From: Planctomycetota bacterium
GTDB lineage: Bacteria; Planctomycetota; Phycisphaerae; UBA1845; UTPLA1
NCBI GenBank assembly: GCA_016712275.1
Contig: JADJRI010000051.1
Location: 1 to 19,770 of the forward strand
DNA length: 19,770 nucleotides
Direction: 5' to 3'
The notes under the pieces were generated by a model. The model was not told the origin of the DNA. It made no database searches and saw nothing but the letters and a program-made list of their open reading frames with translations. Made by a program: the position numbers and the translations under genes. Shown piece by piece: positions 7,821-14,547 of this stretch. Position 1 is the first letter of the stretch; every line of letters begins with the position of its first letter.

Positions 7821-8803
7821 GTGAAAGCCATGCAACGTGTTCTCAGTGGCATACAATCCTCCGGCAAATTGCATCTGGGCATTATTTCGGCGCCATGAGG
7901 CAGCATATCGAAGGCCAGGACACTTTCGAGAGTTTCATCTTCATCGCCAATTACCATGCGCTGACGACGATTCAGGATGCGCCGCTCCTGCGGCAGCTCA
8001 CACTGGATGTGGCACTCGATTATCTCGCCCTCGGCCTCGACCCGAACCGCGCCACGCTCTTTCGGCAGAGCGACGTGCCGGAAGTTTGCGAACTTTCCTG
8101 GATTCTTTCGACAGTGACGGGCAAGGGCCTGCTCGAACGGGCGGTCAGCTATAAGGACAAGACCGCAAAAGGGCTGTCGGCCTCGATGGGGCTTTTCTCG
8201 TATCCGGTTTTGCAGGCGGCGGACATTCTAATTTATCGCAGCCATCTTGTGCCGGTCGGCAAGGATCAGGTGCAGCACATCGAAATGACCGCTGACATGG
8301 CCGCATCGTTTCACGCCGCCTACAACTGCGAAGTGTTTGTCATTCCGCAGGCGAAGCTGAACGAGGCGGCGATCGTGCCGGGCGTCGATGGCGAAAAAAT
8401 GAGCAAGAGCTACGGCAACTCGATCGATCTATTTGAGGACGCCAAGTCGGCGAAGAAGAAAATCATGGGCATCAAGACCGACTCGACGCCGATGGAGCAG
8501 CCGAAGAACCCGGACACCTGCAATGTGTTTGCGCTGCTGCGACTGTTGGCCAGTGCCGAGGAGACGGCACAATGGGCCGGCCGCTATCGCGCCGGCGGCA
8601 TGGGCTATGGCGATGCGAAGAAGCGTCTGGCCGAGCTTTTCGAGGAGAAGTTCGGACCGGCGCGGGAGAAGCGGGCGGCGCTGGCGGCCGACCCGGGCTA
8701 TGTTGTGGATGTTCTCCGCGAGGGCGGCCGAAAGGCCCGGGCGGTGGCGCAGGGGGTGATGGAGGATGTGCGAGGGGCTTGTGGGATTGTGAAGGCGAAG
8801 TAG
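7821..8803 (+). CDS. trpS: Tryptophan--tRNA ligase, with one missing base near the 5' end
   Basis: This is tryptophanyl-tRNA synthetase, a class I enzyme charging tRNA-Trp. The N-terminus QRVLSGIQSSGKLHLG carries the HIGH-type motif, then the frame fails: GGC ATT ATT TCG should be GGC AAT TAT TTC (GNYFGAMRQHIE), so an A is missing beside 7881. The rest continues in the next frame with SYPVLQAADILIY, VPVGKDQVQHIEM and the KMSKS loop (about residues 193-197). Repaired length is about 327 residues, normal for the family. GGAG at 7812-7815 stands 5 nt before GTG 7821; ATG 7830 is the alternative. Because the enzyme is essential, the break is probably an error in the sequence. KMSKS-loop phosphorylation of TrpS is how HipT toxins act, which makes the hip locus in this window of interest. 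Confidence 0.92.
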
Positions 8804-8839
8804 TCGCCCGCCGATTTACGTGCTGATAAGGAAGACATC

Positions 8840-9343
8840 ATGAGAACAATCGTGGCCGTGACGCTTGTGATGGTTCTTGCACTTGCCATCGCCACAAGCG
8901 GCGAACCACCGCAAGTCAAGAGTGAGAAACCGACTCCCATCGTTGTTGCAAGCGACGCGATCGGAAAACGCGTGATCATTCACGGCAAGCTGAATCGGCC
9001 GTTGGGATCGCTGTTGAAAGCCGTCGGCATTTGTGCTGAGGAATCTGAACCCAAATCGATGCGTTATGCAGATTCACTTTTCTTAGTGGTGGAATCGGTG
9101 GATGGGGTCAAACTTGATGAGGCCGTTAAACTGGAGGTGAGAGAATTTGGTCCCGGCCAACATCTCGAAATGAAGGTTGGGAAACGATACGAAATTCGCG
9201 GCTACGAACATGGGTTCTTTTTCTCGCTGCCTCAACCAGCATTGGATTTGTACAACAAAACACACAAGGGACGGAACTTTGCAACGGATTCGGGCTACAT
9301 TTTTGTCACCAGCCTTGTCGTTGTGACCGCGAAAGAGCTTTGA
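8840..9343 (+). CDS. Secreted or periplasmic protein of unknown function
   Basis: A 167-residue protein with a clear Sec signal peptide: MRTIVAVTLVMVLALAIA, cleavage likely after the ATSG region (about residue 21). AAGGAAG (8828-8834) is well placed before the ATG. The mature part is beta-rich (VIIHGKLNRPLG, SLFLVVES, RYEIRGYEHG) and ends with a strand-forming FVTSLVVVTAKEL. The HGK and YEIRGYE stretches suggest an OB-like or small beta-barrel fold, but this is only an impression. I do not recognise a family. It follows trpS by 36 bp and precedes the zinc-ribbon gene by 6 bp, so the last two probably share a transcript. Confidence 0.62.
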   Translation: MRTIVAVTLVMVLALAIATSGEPPQVKSEKPTPIVVASDAIGKRVIIHGKLNRPLGSLLKAVGICAEESEPKSMRYADSLFLVVESVDGVKLDEAVKLEVREFGPGQHLEMKVGKRYEIRGYEHGFFFSLPQPALDLYNKTHKGRNFATDSGYIFVTSLVVVTAKEL

Positions 9344-9349
9344 TTAATC

Positions 9350-9595
9350 ATGTCGCGGAAGATTCATTACAGCGATTCAGATGATCCAAATGAATCAGAG
9401 ATCGACAACGACTCTGACGATCCGCAATGGGACGATATTGCGGACGGCGATGACGACGACGCGCTGCCGGAGATGATGTGTCCGGCGTGTCGGGCTCGGT
9501 TGACCGAGGATACGCAGAAGTGCCCGAAGTGCTGCTACTGGATTACGCCGGTTCCTCACATGAAAGCGCGGGCGAGGCAACTTTGCGGCCCTTAG
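9350..9595 (+). CDS. Small acidic protein with a C-terminal zinc ribbon
   Basis: An 81-residue protein. The first 40 residues are strongly acidic (Asp/Glu/Ser-rich, with DDDD runs). They are followed by CPACRARLTEDTQKCPKCCYW, two CPxC knuckles 11 residues apart that should bind one zinc ion. Short proteins of this build are common in planctomycetes and have no assigned role; a protein- or nucleic-acid-binding adaptor is a guess. The start is 6 bp after the preceding stop, suggesting coupling. It ends 19 bp before the convergent lexA stop. Confidence 0.6.
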   Translation: MSRKIHYSDSDDPNESEIDNDSDDPQWDDIADGDDDDALPEMMCPACRARLTEDTQKCPKCCYWITPVPHMKARARQLCGP

Positions 9596-9614
9596 ATCGC
9601 CGCTGTCGCCAGAT

Positions 9615-10307
9615 TTACACCCGGCGCACGACGCCGATGACGACGCCCTGAAGATCGAGGTTGTCGACGTAGATCGGCTGGTACTTGGAGTTGGCGGGTT
9701 GGAGGCGGACGCGGCCTTTTTCGCGGTAGAATCGCTTGAGCGTTACTTCATCGTCATCCGGCAGGCGGGCGACGACCATTTCGCCGTTGTGGGCGGTTTT
9801 CCGGTTCTCGATGACGACATAATCGCCATCCTCGATGTGGTCGTCGATCATGCTGTCGCCCTTGACCTCAAGGGCATACACGCCATGCGGCGAGGTGAAG
9901 ATCTCCTCGAGATCGAGCACCTCGCGATTCTGCACGGCCTCGATCGGCGCGCCGGCGGCGATACGGCCGAGGAGGCGAACGCAACTGGGGCGTTCATCCG
10001 GCAGCTCGAGATGGCTCGACAGATGCAAAGAGCGAGCCTTGTGCTTCTCGCGGCTGAGCAGGCCTCTTTCTTCGAGGATGGTGAGGTGCTCGAAGACCGT
10101 CACCTTTGAGATCTCGAACTGCGCCGCGATCTCGTCGTACGTTGGGGAATAGCCATTCTTGTGGGTGTAGTCCCGGACATAGGTCAGGATTTCTGTTTGG
10201 CGCGGGGTCGCGGGGCGCGTGACGCGCTTCTGTCGCGGGCGGGCCTTTTTTGCGGCTGCCTTGACCGAACGACCGGACTTCTTCTTCTTGCGGCGAGACT
10301 GAGCCAT
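9615..10307 (-). CDS. lexA: LexA repressor (SOS regulator) with a long basic N-terminal extension
   Basis: A 230-residue LexA. The winged-helix DNA-binding domain runs about 34-100 (TPRQTEILTYVRDY, SPTYDEIAAQFEISKVTVFEHL). The S24 peptidase part shows the self-cleavage bond Ala118-Gly119 in GRIAAGAP, the nucleophile Ser152 in VKGDSMIDDHIEDGD and the base Lys191 in DEVTLKRFY. It represses DNA-damage genes and cuts itself when bound to RecA filaments. AAGGAGGAG directly upstream fixes the ATG at 10307, ruling out the longer frame from 10484. Residues 2-33 form a Lys/Arg-rich tail, unusual among LexA proteins, whose HTH normally starts at the N-terminus. It follows another minus-strand gene and probably shares its promoter near 11121-11149. 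Confidence 0.93.
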   Translation of the reverse strand: MAQSRRKKKKSGRSVKAAAKKARPRQKRVTRPATPRQTEILTYVRDYTHKNGYSPTYDEIAAQFEISKVTVFEHLTILEERGLLSREKHKARSLHLSSHLELPDERPSCVRLLGRIAAGAPIEAVQNREVLDLEEIFTSPHGVYALEVKGDSMIDDHIEDGDYVVIENRKTAHNGEMVVARLPDDDEVTLKRFYREKGRVRLQPANSKYQPIYVDNLDLQGVVIGVVRRV

Positions 10308-10923
10308 GAGACTCCTCCTTGAGAGAATGCGGCCATGGGCGCCCGTGCAGGCCTTCGGGACCGAGCAGCAGGATCGGTCCGAGACCGGCACGGGCAGCCC
10401 GGGCCACGGTTTCGACGATTTCAGCCTCCGACGCGGCAGTGCCGGATCGCTGACACAGCATAACATCCCGGGGCGGCTCCACAAGAACCATCACGGGCAC
10501 GACACGCCTGACCGCGGCACGGGTGGCACACCAGACCGCACCTGAAATCCTCGCGAAGGTTTCAAGCACGGCCTCTCGCCAGCGTCGAACCGGCGCTGCG
10601 GGGGCGGGGCGTTGGGCGGGCGAATCGGCTGCGCGGCGGGTTGAGCGCCGGGCGACGATCGCCACGGGGGCGGCGGGCACTTTGCCGGCCGCATGGTCTA
10701 TGTCGCTGTCCTTTGCATCAAAGACACGAAGGAGAGCGCGGGGGTCGCACGCACGGGCGAATTCGATGAAGGAATTCGCGGCGGCGACGGGGTTCATATT
10801 GGCCGGCGCTGCGGCATTTTGGGCTTCCGTCAGGGTCCAGGCCCGGCGGTAATCGCCGCCGGGGCCGACGAGACAGAGCGGAAGATCGCTAACATTCTGC
10901 GTTTCAATTGCTTGCGCCGTCAT
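9994..10923 (-). CDS. Unknown protein upstream of lexA; reading frame stays open into lexA
   Basis: ATG 10923 has a good ribosome site (AGGAG at 10932-10936, 8 nt spacing). The first 60 residues look genuinely coding (LPLCLVGPGGDYRRAWTL, NSFIEFARACDPRALLRVFD), and about residues 125-200 are Ala/Arg-rich with a VVPVMVLVEPP strand and GLGPILLLGPEG. I recognise no family. There is no stop codon before lexA: the frame continues 314 bp inside lexA, where it only mirrors lexA's Lys/Arg codons. The true C-terminus is therefore probably near 10308, and a lost base close to the end would explain it, as elsewhere in this window. Position directly before lexA under one promoter suggests an SOS-related role, which is inference only. 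Confidence 0.42.
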   Translation of the reverse strand: MTAQAIETQNVSDLPLCLVGPGGDYRRAWTLTEAQNAAAPANMNPVAAANSFIEFARACDPRALLRVFDAKDSDIDHAAGKVPAAPVAIVARRSTRRAADSPAQRPAPAAPVRRWREAVLETFARISGAVWCATRAAVRRVVPVMVLVEPPRDVMLCQRSGTAASEAEIVETVARAARAGLGPILLLGPEGLHGRPWPHSLKEESHGSVSPQEEEVRSFGQGSRKKGPPATEARHAPRDPAPNRNPDLCPGLHPQEWLFPNVRRDRGAVRDLKGDGLRAPHHPRRKRPAQPREAQGSLFASVEPSRAAG

Positions 10924-11120
10924 GTGCCGCGCTCCTTTCGCCGGTGGTGCATTTGGACACCAGGCGACTTCGGAGCCGGCCGAACGGGCGCCGCCATGCG
11001 GCCGGACGCAGATTTGCGGGGGGCCGAGGGCGGCAACTGTTCGGTATGCCGGCAGGGCGACAGACGGACGAAACCGGCGGTTTTTGGCCGGAAATGCCGC
11101 ATTTTCGCGCTCTTTTACGA

Positions 11121-11149
11121 AGTCTATCCTAACATCGGCCAAACGTCAA
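11121..11149 (-). promoter_or_regulatory. Sigma70-type promoter for the lexA operon
   Basis: On the minus strand TTGACG (11144-11149) is followed after exactly 17 bp by TAGACT (11121-11126). Transcription would start near 11114 and leave about 190 nt of leader before ATG 10923. An AAAC-N7-GTTT imperfect inverted repeat overlaps the -35 box and could be the LexA operator. Confidence 0.5.
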
Positions 11150-11235
11150 GTGTTTTCTTGAGTGAGTTTTGATTATTTTAGGTCATTTGTTCGGGTGGGG
11201 TTTAGGGGAGATAGAACAGGTGAGCAGGTGAGCAT

Positions 11236-11268
11236 GGGAACAGGGGAACAGGGGAACAGGGGGAACAG
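11236..11268 (+). repeat. Short tandem repeat, four copies of GGGAACAG
   Basis: Copies start at 11236, 11244, 11252 and 11260; the last has one extra G. A phase-variation or slippage site is possible, but it is far from any start codon. Confidence 0.75.
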
Positions 11269-11424
11269 GTGAGGGGCGAGGCAAGGCAGCAGCGGGGGAG
11301 CAGAGGCACGGGTGAGATGGGAGGCGGGGCAGGGAATTGCGGGCTTGGGAATTGTGGGCCGGGTTCGGGTTGAGAATTTTGGATGGCGGGCGTTTTTGGA
11401 CAGTCGGGGAGGGCGACTTTTTGA

Positions 11425-11515
11425 AGTGCCACAGTAGAGGCACTCCGGGTGCAGCGCTGCGGGGCGTTTCGGGCGACCGGCGGGGCAGGCCGGGCAGGCC
11501 GGGCGGCCGGTCGCC
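11425..11515. repeat. Cluster of three dyad symmetries, possible REP/MITE-like element
   Basis: AGTGCC/GGCACT arms lie at 11425-11430 and 11439-11444. GCAGCGCTGC at 11451-11460 is a perfect 10-bp palindrome. GGCGACCGGC (11472-11481) pairs perfectly with GCCGGTCGCC (11506-11515) around a 24-nt GC-rich loop that itself holds GGGCAGGCC twice in tandem. So dense a group of strong stems suggests a mobile palindromic element or a terminator complex. Confidence 0.5.
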
Positions 11516-11686
11516 ATGTATTCGCAGTCTATCACCGGATTATTGGGGATGGGATGTTGGGATTCGCTTACGCTCTCGCATGGGCTCGGCCTTGCTTGGG
11601 TCGGCCGATCGAGGTTGATCGAATTAGCGGCGGCAGGAGAGCCTACCAAATTGCGTTAATTATTCGATTAAGGAGGTGTCGAACGC

Positions 11687-11716
11687 TTTACACCGGCGGC
11701 TGATTATCGCTAGAAT
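11687..11716 (+). promoter_or_regulatory. Sigma70-type promoter for the PEP-CTERM-like gene
   Basis: TTTACA (11687-11692) and TAGAAT (11711-11716) are each one mismatch from consensus and are separated by 18 bp. The expected start near 11723 lies about 42 nt before the ATG at 11765. Confidence 0.55.
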
Positions 11717-11764
11717 TATGGCTCACGGGTTTGCGCATTCGGGCTTTTTCGGGAGTATTCGGCC

Positions 11765-12356
11765 ATGAGAGTATTACGAATTATTGTCCTTGTGGGCGTG
11801 CTGTTTGCGCTGTCCAGCCGCGCGTCGGCAGCGCTGATTTTGGCGCATGACAATGGGGGGCCGAATCATCCAGATTCAGCCGGGAGTGACCCAACGATCC
11901 CTTTTCAAGTTGGCGGGGGGCGACGGGTTGCCGAACGGCCCCGATCATTTCTCGTTGCGTATATTCGGATTTACTGGCCCAACAACACCCAGCCCCGCAC
12001 CGCTTGTAGAGTATTCGATTGGCACAGTCTTTCGAGAAATCACTCCACTGACGTTTGTGAATGGTACACGTATTTTTCATTATGTGGCGGACTTTCCATC
12101 GCTAAGCCTTGACGCGGGGCATTATCTTCTGAGCATCGTAAATGACACCACGGGGCAACCTGAGCGATGGGGATGGAGTTATCATAGCCGGGTATCAGGT
12201 GATGCATTTTGGTTTCGATCGAACAGTTTAGCTAATTGGTCTGGACCATTCGGTTCGGAGATGTCGTTCCAGATTTATGCGGTTCCGGAGGTGGGGACGG
12301 GGGCGATGATGGGGGTTGCGGGGCTGGTGGTTCTGCGCCGGCGGGAGCGTCGGTGA
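11765..12356 (+). CDS. Secreted PEP-CTERM-like protein, frameshifted at a G6 run
   Basis: GGGAG at 11751-11755 lies 9 nt before ATG 11765. The N-terminus is a Sec signal peptide (VLRIIVLVGVLFALSSRASA, cleavage after ASA). The frame breaks at six G (11855-11860); with one G removed, AHDNGG joins RIIQIQPGVTQRSLFKLAGGDG and continues to 12356. The mature part is beta-rich and aromatic, typical of extracellular adhesion- or matrix-type domains. The C-terminus VPEVGTGAMMGVAGLVVLRRRERR has the build of a PEP-CTERM sorting signal: VPE motif, hydrophobic helix, Arg-rich end. Such tails are processed by exosortase. Pro at the fourth motif position is replaced by Val. Repaired length is 196 residues. 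Function is unknown. Confidence 0.7.
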
Positions 12357-12358
12357 TT

Positions 12359-12751
12359 CGGTTTGTGGGTGTCTCGTCAGCGGCATCCGAATTCAAAGTA
12401 GATGTTTTTTTGGAGAGGCAGATCAAGGGCCGGCGGCGGAATCAGGTGCGGGGGCCCAACGCCGGGGCGTGGGTGGTTCCGCCCGATGGCCGCGTTGTCA
12501 ATAATCAACCTGACCCCTTAGATTTTCTCTTAGATTTTCTGACCCCTTAGATTTTCCCCTTAGATTTTCCCGGTTTGTAGGTGTCTCGTCAGCGGCAGCC
12601 GAATTCAAAGTACATTTGGATTTGGAGGCAGATCAAGACCCGACGGCGGGAACCGGTGCGGGGGCCCAACGCCGGAGCGTGGGAGGCTTCGCCCGATAGC
12701 CGCGCTGTCAATAATCAACCTGACCCCTTAGAGTTTCCCCTTAGAGTTTCC
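12359..12751. repeat. Two tandem copies of a diverged 160-bp repeat with TGACCCCTTAGA tails
   Basis: Core copies span 12359-12520 and 12571-12730. Both begin CGGTTTGT and share TGTCTCGTCAGCGGCA, CCGAATTCAAAGTA, GCAGATCAAG, GTGCGGGGGCCCAACGCCGG and GTCAATAATCAACCTGACCCC. Each core is followed by T-rich tails made of CTTAGATTTTC or CTTAGAGTTTC units, with an extra TGACCCCTTAGATTTTC insertion in copy 1. Read on the minus strand the border is GGGGTCAGGTTGATTATTGACA, resembling repeats I associate with REP/IS200-type elements in other genomes. No transposase is encoded. This explains the lack of genes between 12357 and 12751. Confidence 0.75.
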
Positions 12752-12925
12752 GTTGATTAATAAAAATTGAACGCGACGGGTAACGGGACACTGCCAATTG
12801 AGAAGAGCAAATCGGGACGGGTGGAGGTAAATCACGGACCGGAATTCACACGCATGACGTCCAGTCTGATTGAAACGACGTCGTGTGTTCGCGAGGAATC
12901 GTAAGCGCTTGTCGCCAAAGGGAAT

Positions 12926-12967
12926 AGCGGGCGAAGGGATTCGAACCCTCGACGTCCAGCTTGGGAA
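12926..12967 (-). tRNA. 3' half of a tRNA-Gly(CCC) gene: fragment, probable attachment site
   Basis: Read on the minus strand, the sequence gives an anticodon loop TTCCCAA (anticodon CCC), the 3' anticodon stem GCTGG, a short variable region, the T arm GAGGG-TTCGAAT-CCCTT and the acceptor 3' strand CGCCCGC with discriminator T. All T-arm pairs are correct. The 5' half is absent: upstream of the loop there is no CCAGC to pair with GCTGG, no D arm and no GCGGGCG. Such 3' fragments are left when an element integrates into a tRNA gene. The island would lie to the right, with the intact gene at its far end. Confidence 0.7.
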
Positions 12968-13085
12968 TCCACCTGAGCCAGATTCTAACTCATTGCCAGA
13001 TAAGCAGTAACGATCGGTGTGGCAAGGGGTTGCGACACTGATTCCGAACTGGCTCTGGACTGATTTCCGGGGTGTTTTCAGGGTG

Positions 13086-13107
13086 ATTCTGACGCAATTC
13101 TGACGCA
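13086..13107 (+). repeat. Tandem duplication of ATTCTGACGCA
   Basis: Two perfect, adjacent 11-bp copies at 13086-13096 and 13097-13107, about 120 bp inside the presumed island border. Confidence 0.8.
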
Positions 13108-13262
13108 ACTTTCGGGCGACGAATTTACTGTTCCCCCGGGGTCCAATTGAACCGTACAAATCACGAACACCTCGATTTGCCGGCCGAGGTGTTTCTGACG
13201 GACCGACGTCCAGCTTTTTTGATATCCACGTCGGCGGCGTATCGTGGCGCATGTCGCGGCGT

Positions 13263-14200
13263 TCACTCCATCGCGTTCTTTCCACACAGTCCTGTGGTTC
13301 GATCGGCGATTAGCGCTTTCAGCCCGTCCTTCTGATCGTCCGGCAGGAAACAGGCATCAATCAACCCGGTCGCGCCGGCGGCAATCGAGGCTTGCTTCTC
13401 CAGTACCCGCTGGGCCGTCTTCTTCGGGATGCCGCAATACTCCGCGAATTCCAGCCAGGTGTTACGCGTCAGTTTCGTTTCTTGCCGACGACCGACAACG
13501 CCAGCGGATCGTTCGGAATGACCAGTCGCGTGCTCACCAGGTCATACGCCGGCGTTAGTCGCATGATTCCCTGTTGGTCCGTGAACAGCGAGAAGTTTTT
13601 CAGGTGCATGTCGCCGTTGCCGGACCACCAGGTGAACACCAGCAGCCGGTACAGCTTCAGGACTTCGATGAGTGGCTCTGTGGCGTATTTTCTGAGCAAT
13701 CGCACGCACAGCTCTGCGGATCCCTCGTACTTGTCTTTCGGAGACTGCTCGGCGAGCTGACAGAAATCCTCCTGGCGCAGCTTGCGTCCATCGGGCAGCC
13801 GATCGAAGCGTCGAGAAATGTATGCCAACGAGCCGTCGCTGAGCGCGATCATGCCGAACGGAGCCACTTCGATGTCCACGAGCTTCGCCAGGCATGTCGT
13901 CACATGTTCATTTTCCGGGAGCGACGGAAACGCTTCGGTTTGCGGCTTCAGGATGTAGCGCCCGCCTTCCGCAGCAACCTGAAGCGTTTCGCGATCCGCC
14001 GTCAGATTGACGGATATCTTCTTTTGCACGCCGGAGAGGGAGGTGTGCCCGACCATCGCGAGGGCTGCGGTGTGCATCTTGCTCAGATTGATGTCGAGAT
14101 GTGGCACTTTCGCAGCGCCAAAAAGTGTGCGCAGGCAGGCGGCGTGATAGTCGCCTTGCTCACCAATGCTCGTCAGGCAGATGCGACAGGCGCGGCTCAC
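13263..14200 (-). CDS. hipT: HipT-like Ser/Thr kinase toxin (split HipA), frameshifted near the 3' end
   Basis: A HipA-fold kinase without the N-terminal HipA subdomain, which is encoded separately just upstream. Visible parts: an N-terminal CxxC...HxxC group (Cys5, Cys8, His19, Cys22); a glycine-rich loop with an SxSG autophosphorylation-type motif (Ser54, Ser56) in HTSLSGVQKKIS; Lys85 in ILKPQ; the catalytic GNGDMHLKN (Asp197, Asn202); and Asp220 in PAYDL. The frame stops at 13469 after GKKRN. One missing base near 13472-13480 restores KLTRNTWLEFAEYCGIP and a helical C-terminus ending at 13263, about 312 residues, like known HipT. GTG 14200 overlaps the hipS stop (GTGA). HipT of E. coli O127 phosphorylates TrpS and halts translation; the same target is likely here but unproven. 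Confidence 0.85.
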
Positions 14201-14547
14201 GGGTTCGGCTCCATCTGCACGGACTCTTGCACGGGAACGATTTCAACGGCGCCAACGCAATCGGCGCACGTCGCCAGGAGCAACCCGAAGGCATCGTCCT
14301 TGGAGATCTTGAGTTTCTTGGTGGCCAGCTCCAGCAGCCAGCCCTCCGGCAGGAGATTCTCGAAGAACGGGTGCAGGCCATCGGTGATATACGGCTCAGG
14401 ACGCAGCGGAAGGGTCACCGAAATGGGAACGGCGTCGGCTCGGGCGAGCCATTGCGAGTCGTAGTTGAATGTCACCTGTCTGCCAGATTCCACCAATGAA
14501 CCGACCGGCTGACCATCGAGACGAACTACGGCCTCACGGTTTTTCAT
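14197..14547 (-). CDS. hipS: HipS-like antitoxin (HipA N-terminal subdomain protein)
   Basis: A 116-residue protein equal to the HipA N-terminal subdomain: AVVRLDGQPVGSLVE at the start, then the hallmark LHPFFENLLPEGWLLELA (about 66-83) and a DDAFGLLLATCADCVGAVEI segment. In HipBST systems this small protein, not HipB, neutralises the kinase. It starts at ATG 14547, overlapping the end of hipB by 14 bp, and its TGA overlaps the hipT GTG by four bases, so the three genes are translationally coupled in the order hipB, hipS, hipT. Two nearby cysteines (CADC) are not a conserved feature I know of. Confidence 0.85.
   Translation of the reverse strand: MKNREAVVRLDGQPVGSLVESGRQVTFNYDSQWLARADAVPISVTLPLRPEPYITDGLHPFFENLLPEGWLLELATKKLKISKDDAFGLLLATCADCVGAVEIVPVQESVQMEPNP

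Larger units (their letters stand above)
11174..11685. other. G-rich intergenic spacer with short repeats and hairpins
   Basis: No credible gene is seen in this half-kilobase. The plus strand is strongly G-rich from 11200 to 11420. It contains the 8-bp tandem repeat at 11236-11268 and three dyad symmetries between 11425 and 11515, described separately. The open frames here translate to Pro/Ser/Arg-rich low-complexity peptides. Confidence 0.6.
12752..13262. other. Gene-free stretch at the presumed island border
   Basis: No credible coding frame is seen. It holds the tRNA-Gly fragment (12926-12967), an 11-bp tandem duplication (13086-13107) and a second copy of a 13-bp word from the tRNA fragment at 13204-13216. 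The frame open on the minus strand across this stretch reads through the tRNA sequence and is not a gene. Confidence 0.55.

Noticed and set aside
10308..10484. Longer LexA start at 10484
   Set aside because: A strong AAGGAGGAG site sits right before ATG 10307, and the extra residues overlap the upstream gene's frame.
11236..11268. CRISPR-like array
   Set aside because: The 8-bp units are directly adjacent without spacers; it is a simple tandem repeat.
12232..12550. Open frames on both strands around the end of the PEP-CTERM gene and repeat copy 1
   Set aside because: They read across the gene end and the non-coding repeat, giving Gly/Ala/Pro-rich low-complexity peptides.
12926..12967. An intact tRNA gene on the minus strand
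   Set aside because: The T arm and acceptor 3' strand are correct, but the 5' acceptor strand, D arm and 5' anticodon stem are missing; only a fragment is reported.
12728..13285. A 185-codon minus-strand frame at the island border
   Set aside because: It translates straight through the tRNA fragment and the 11-bp tandem duplication, and it overlaps the repaired 3' end of hipT.
13574..14499. Long plus-strand frames opposite hipT and hipS
   Set aside because: They are antisense shadows of the hip genes with no family resemblance.
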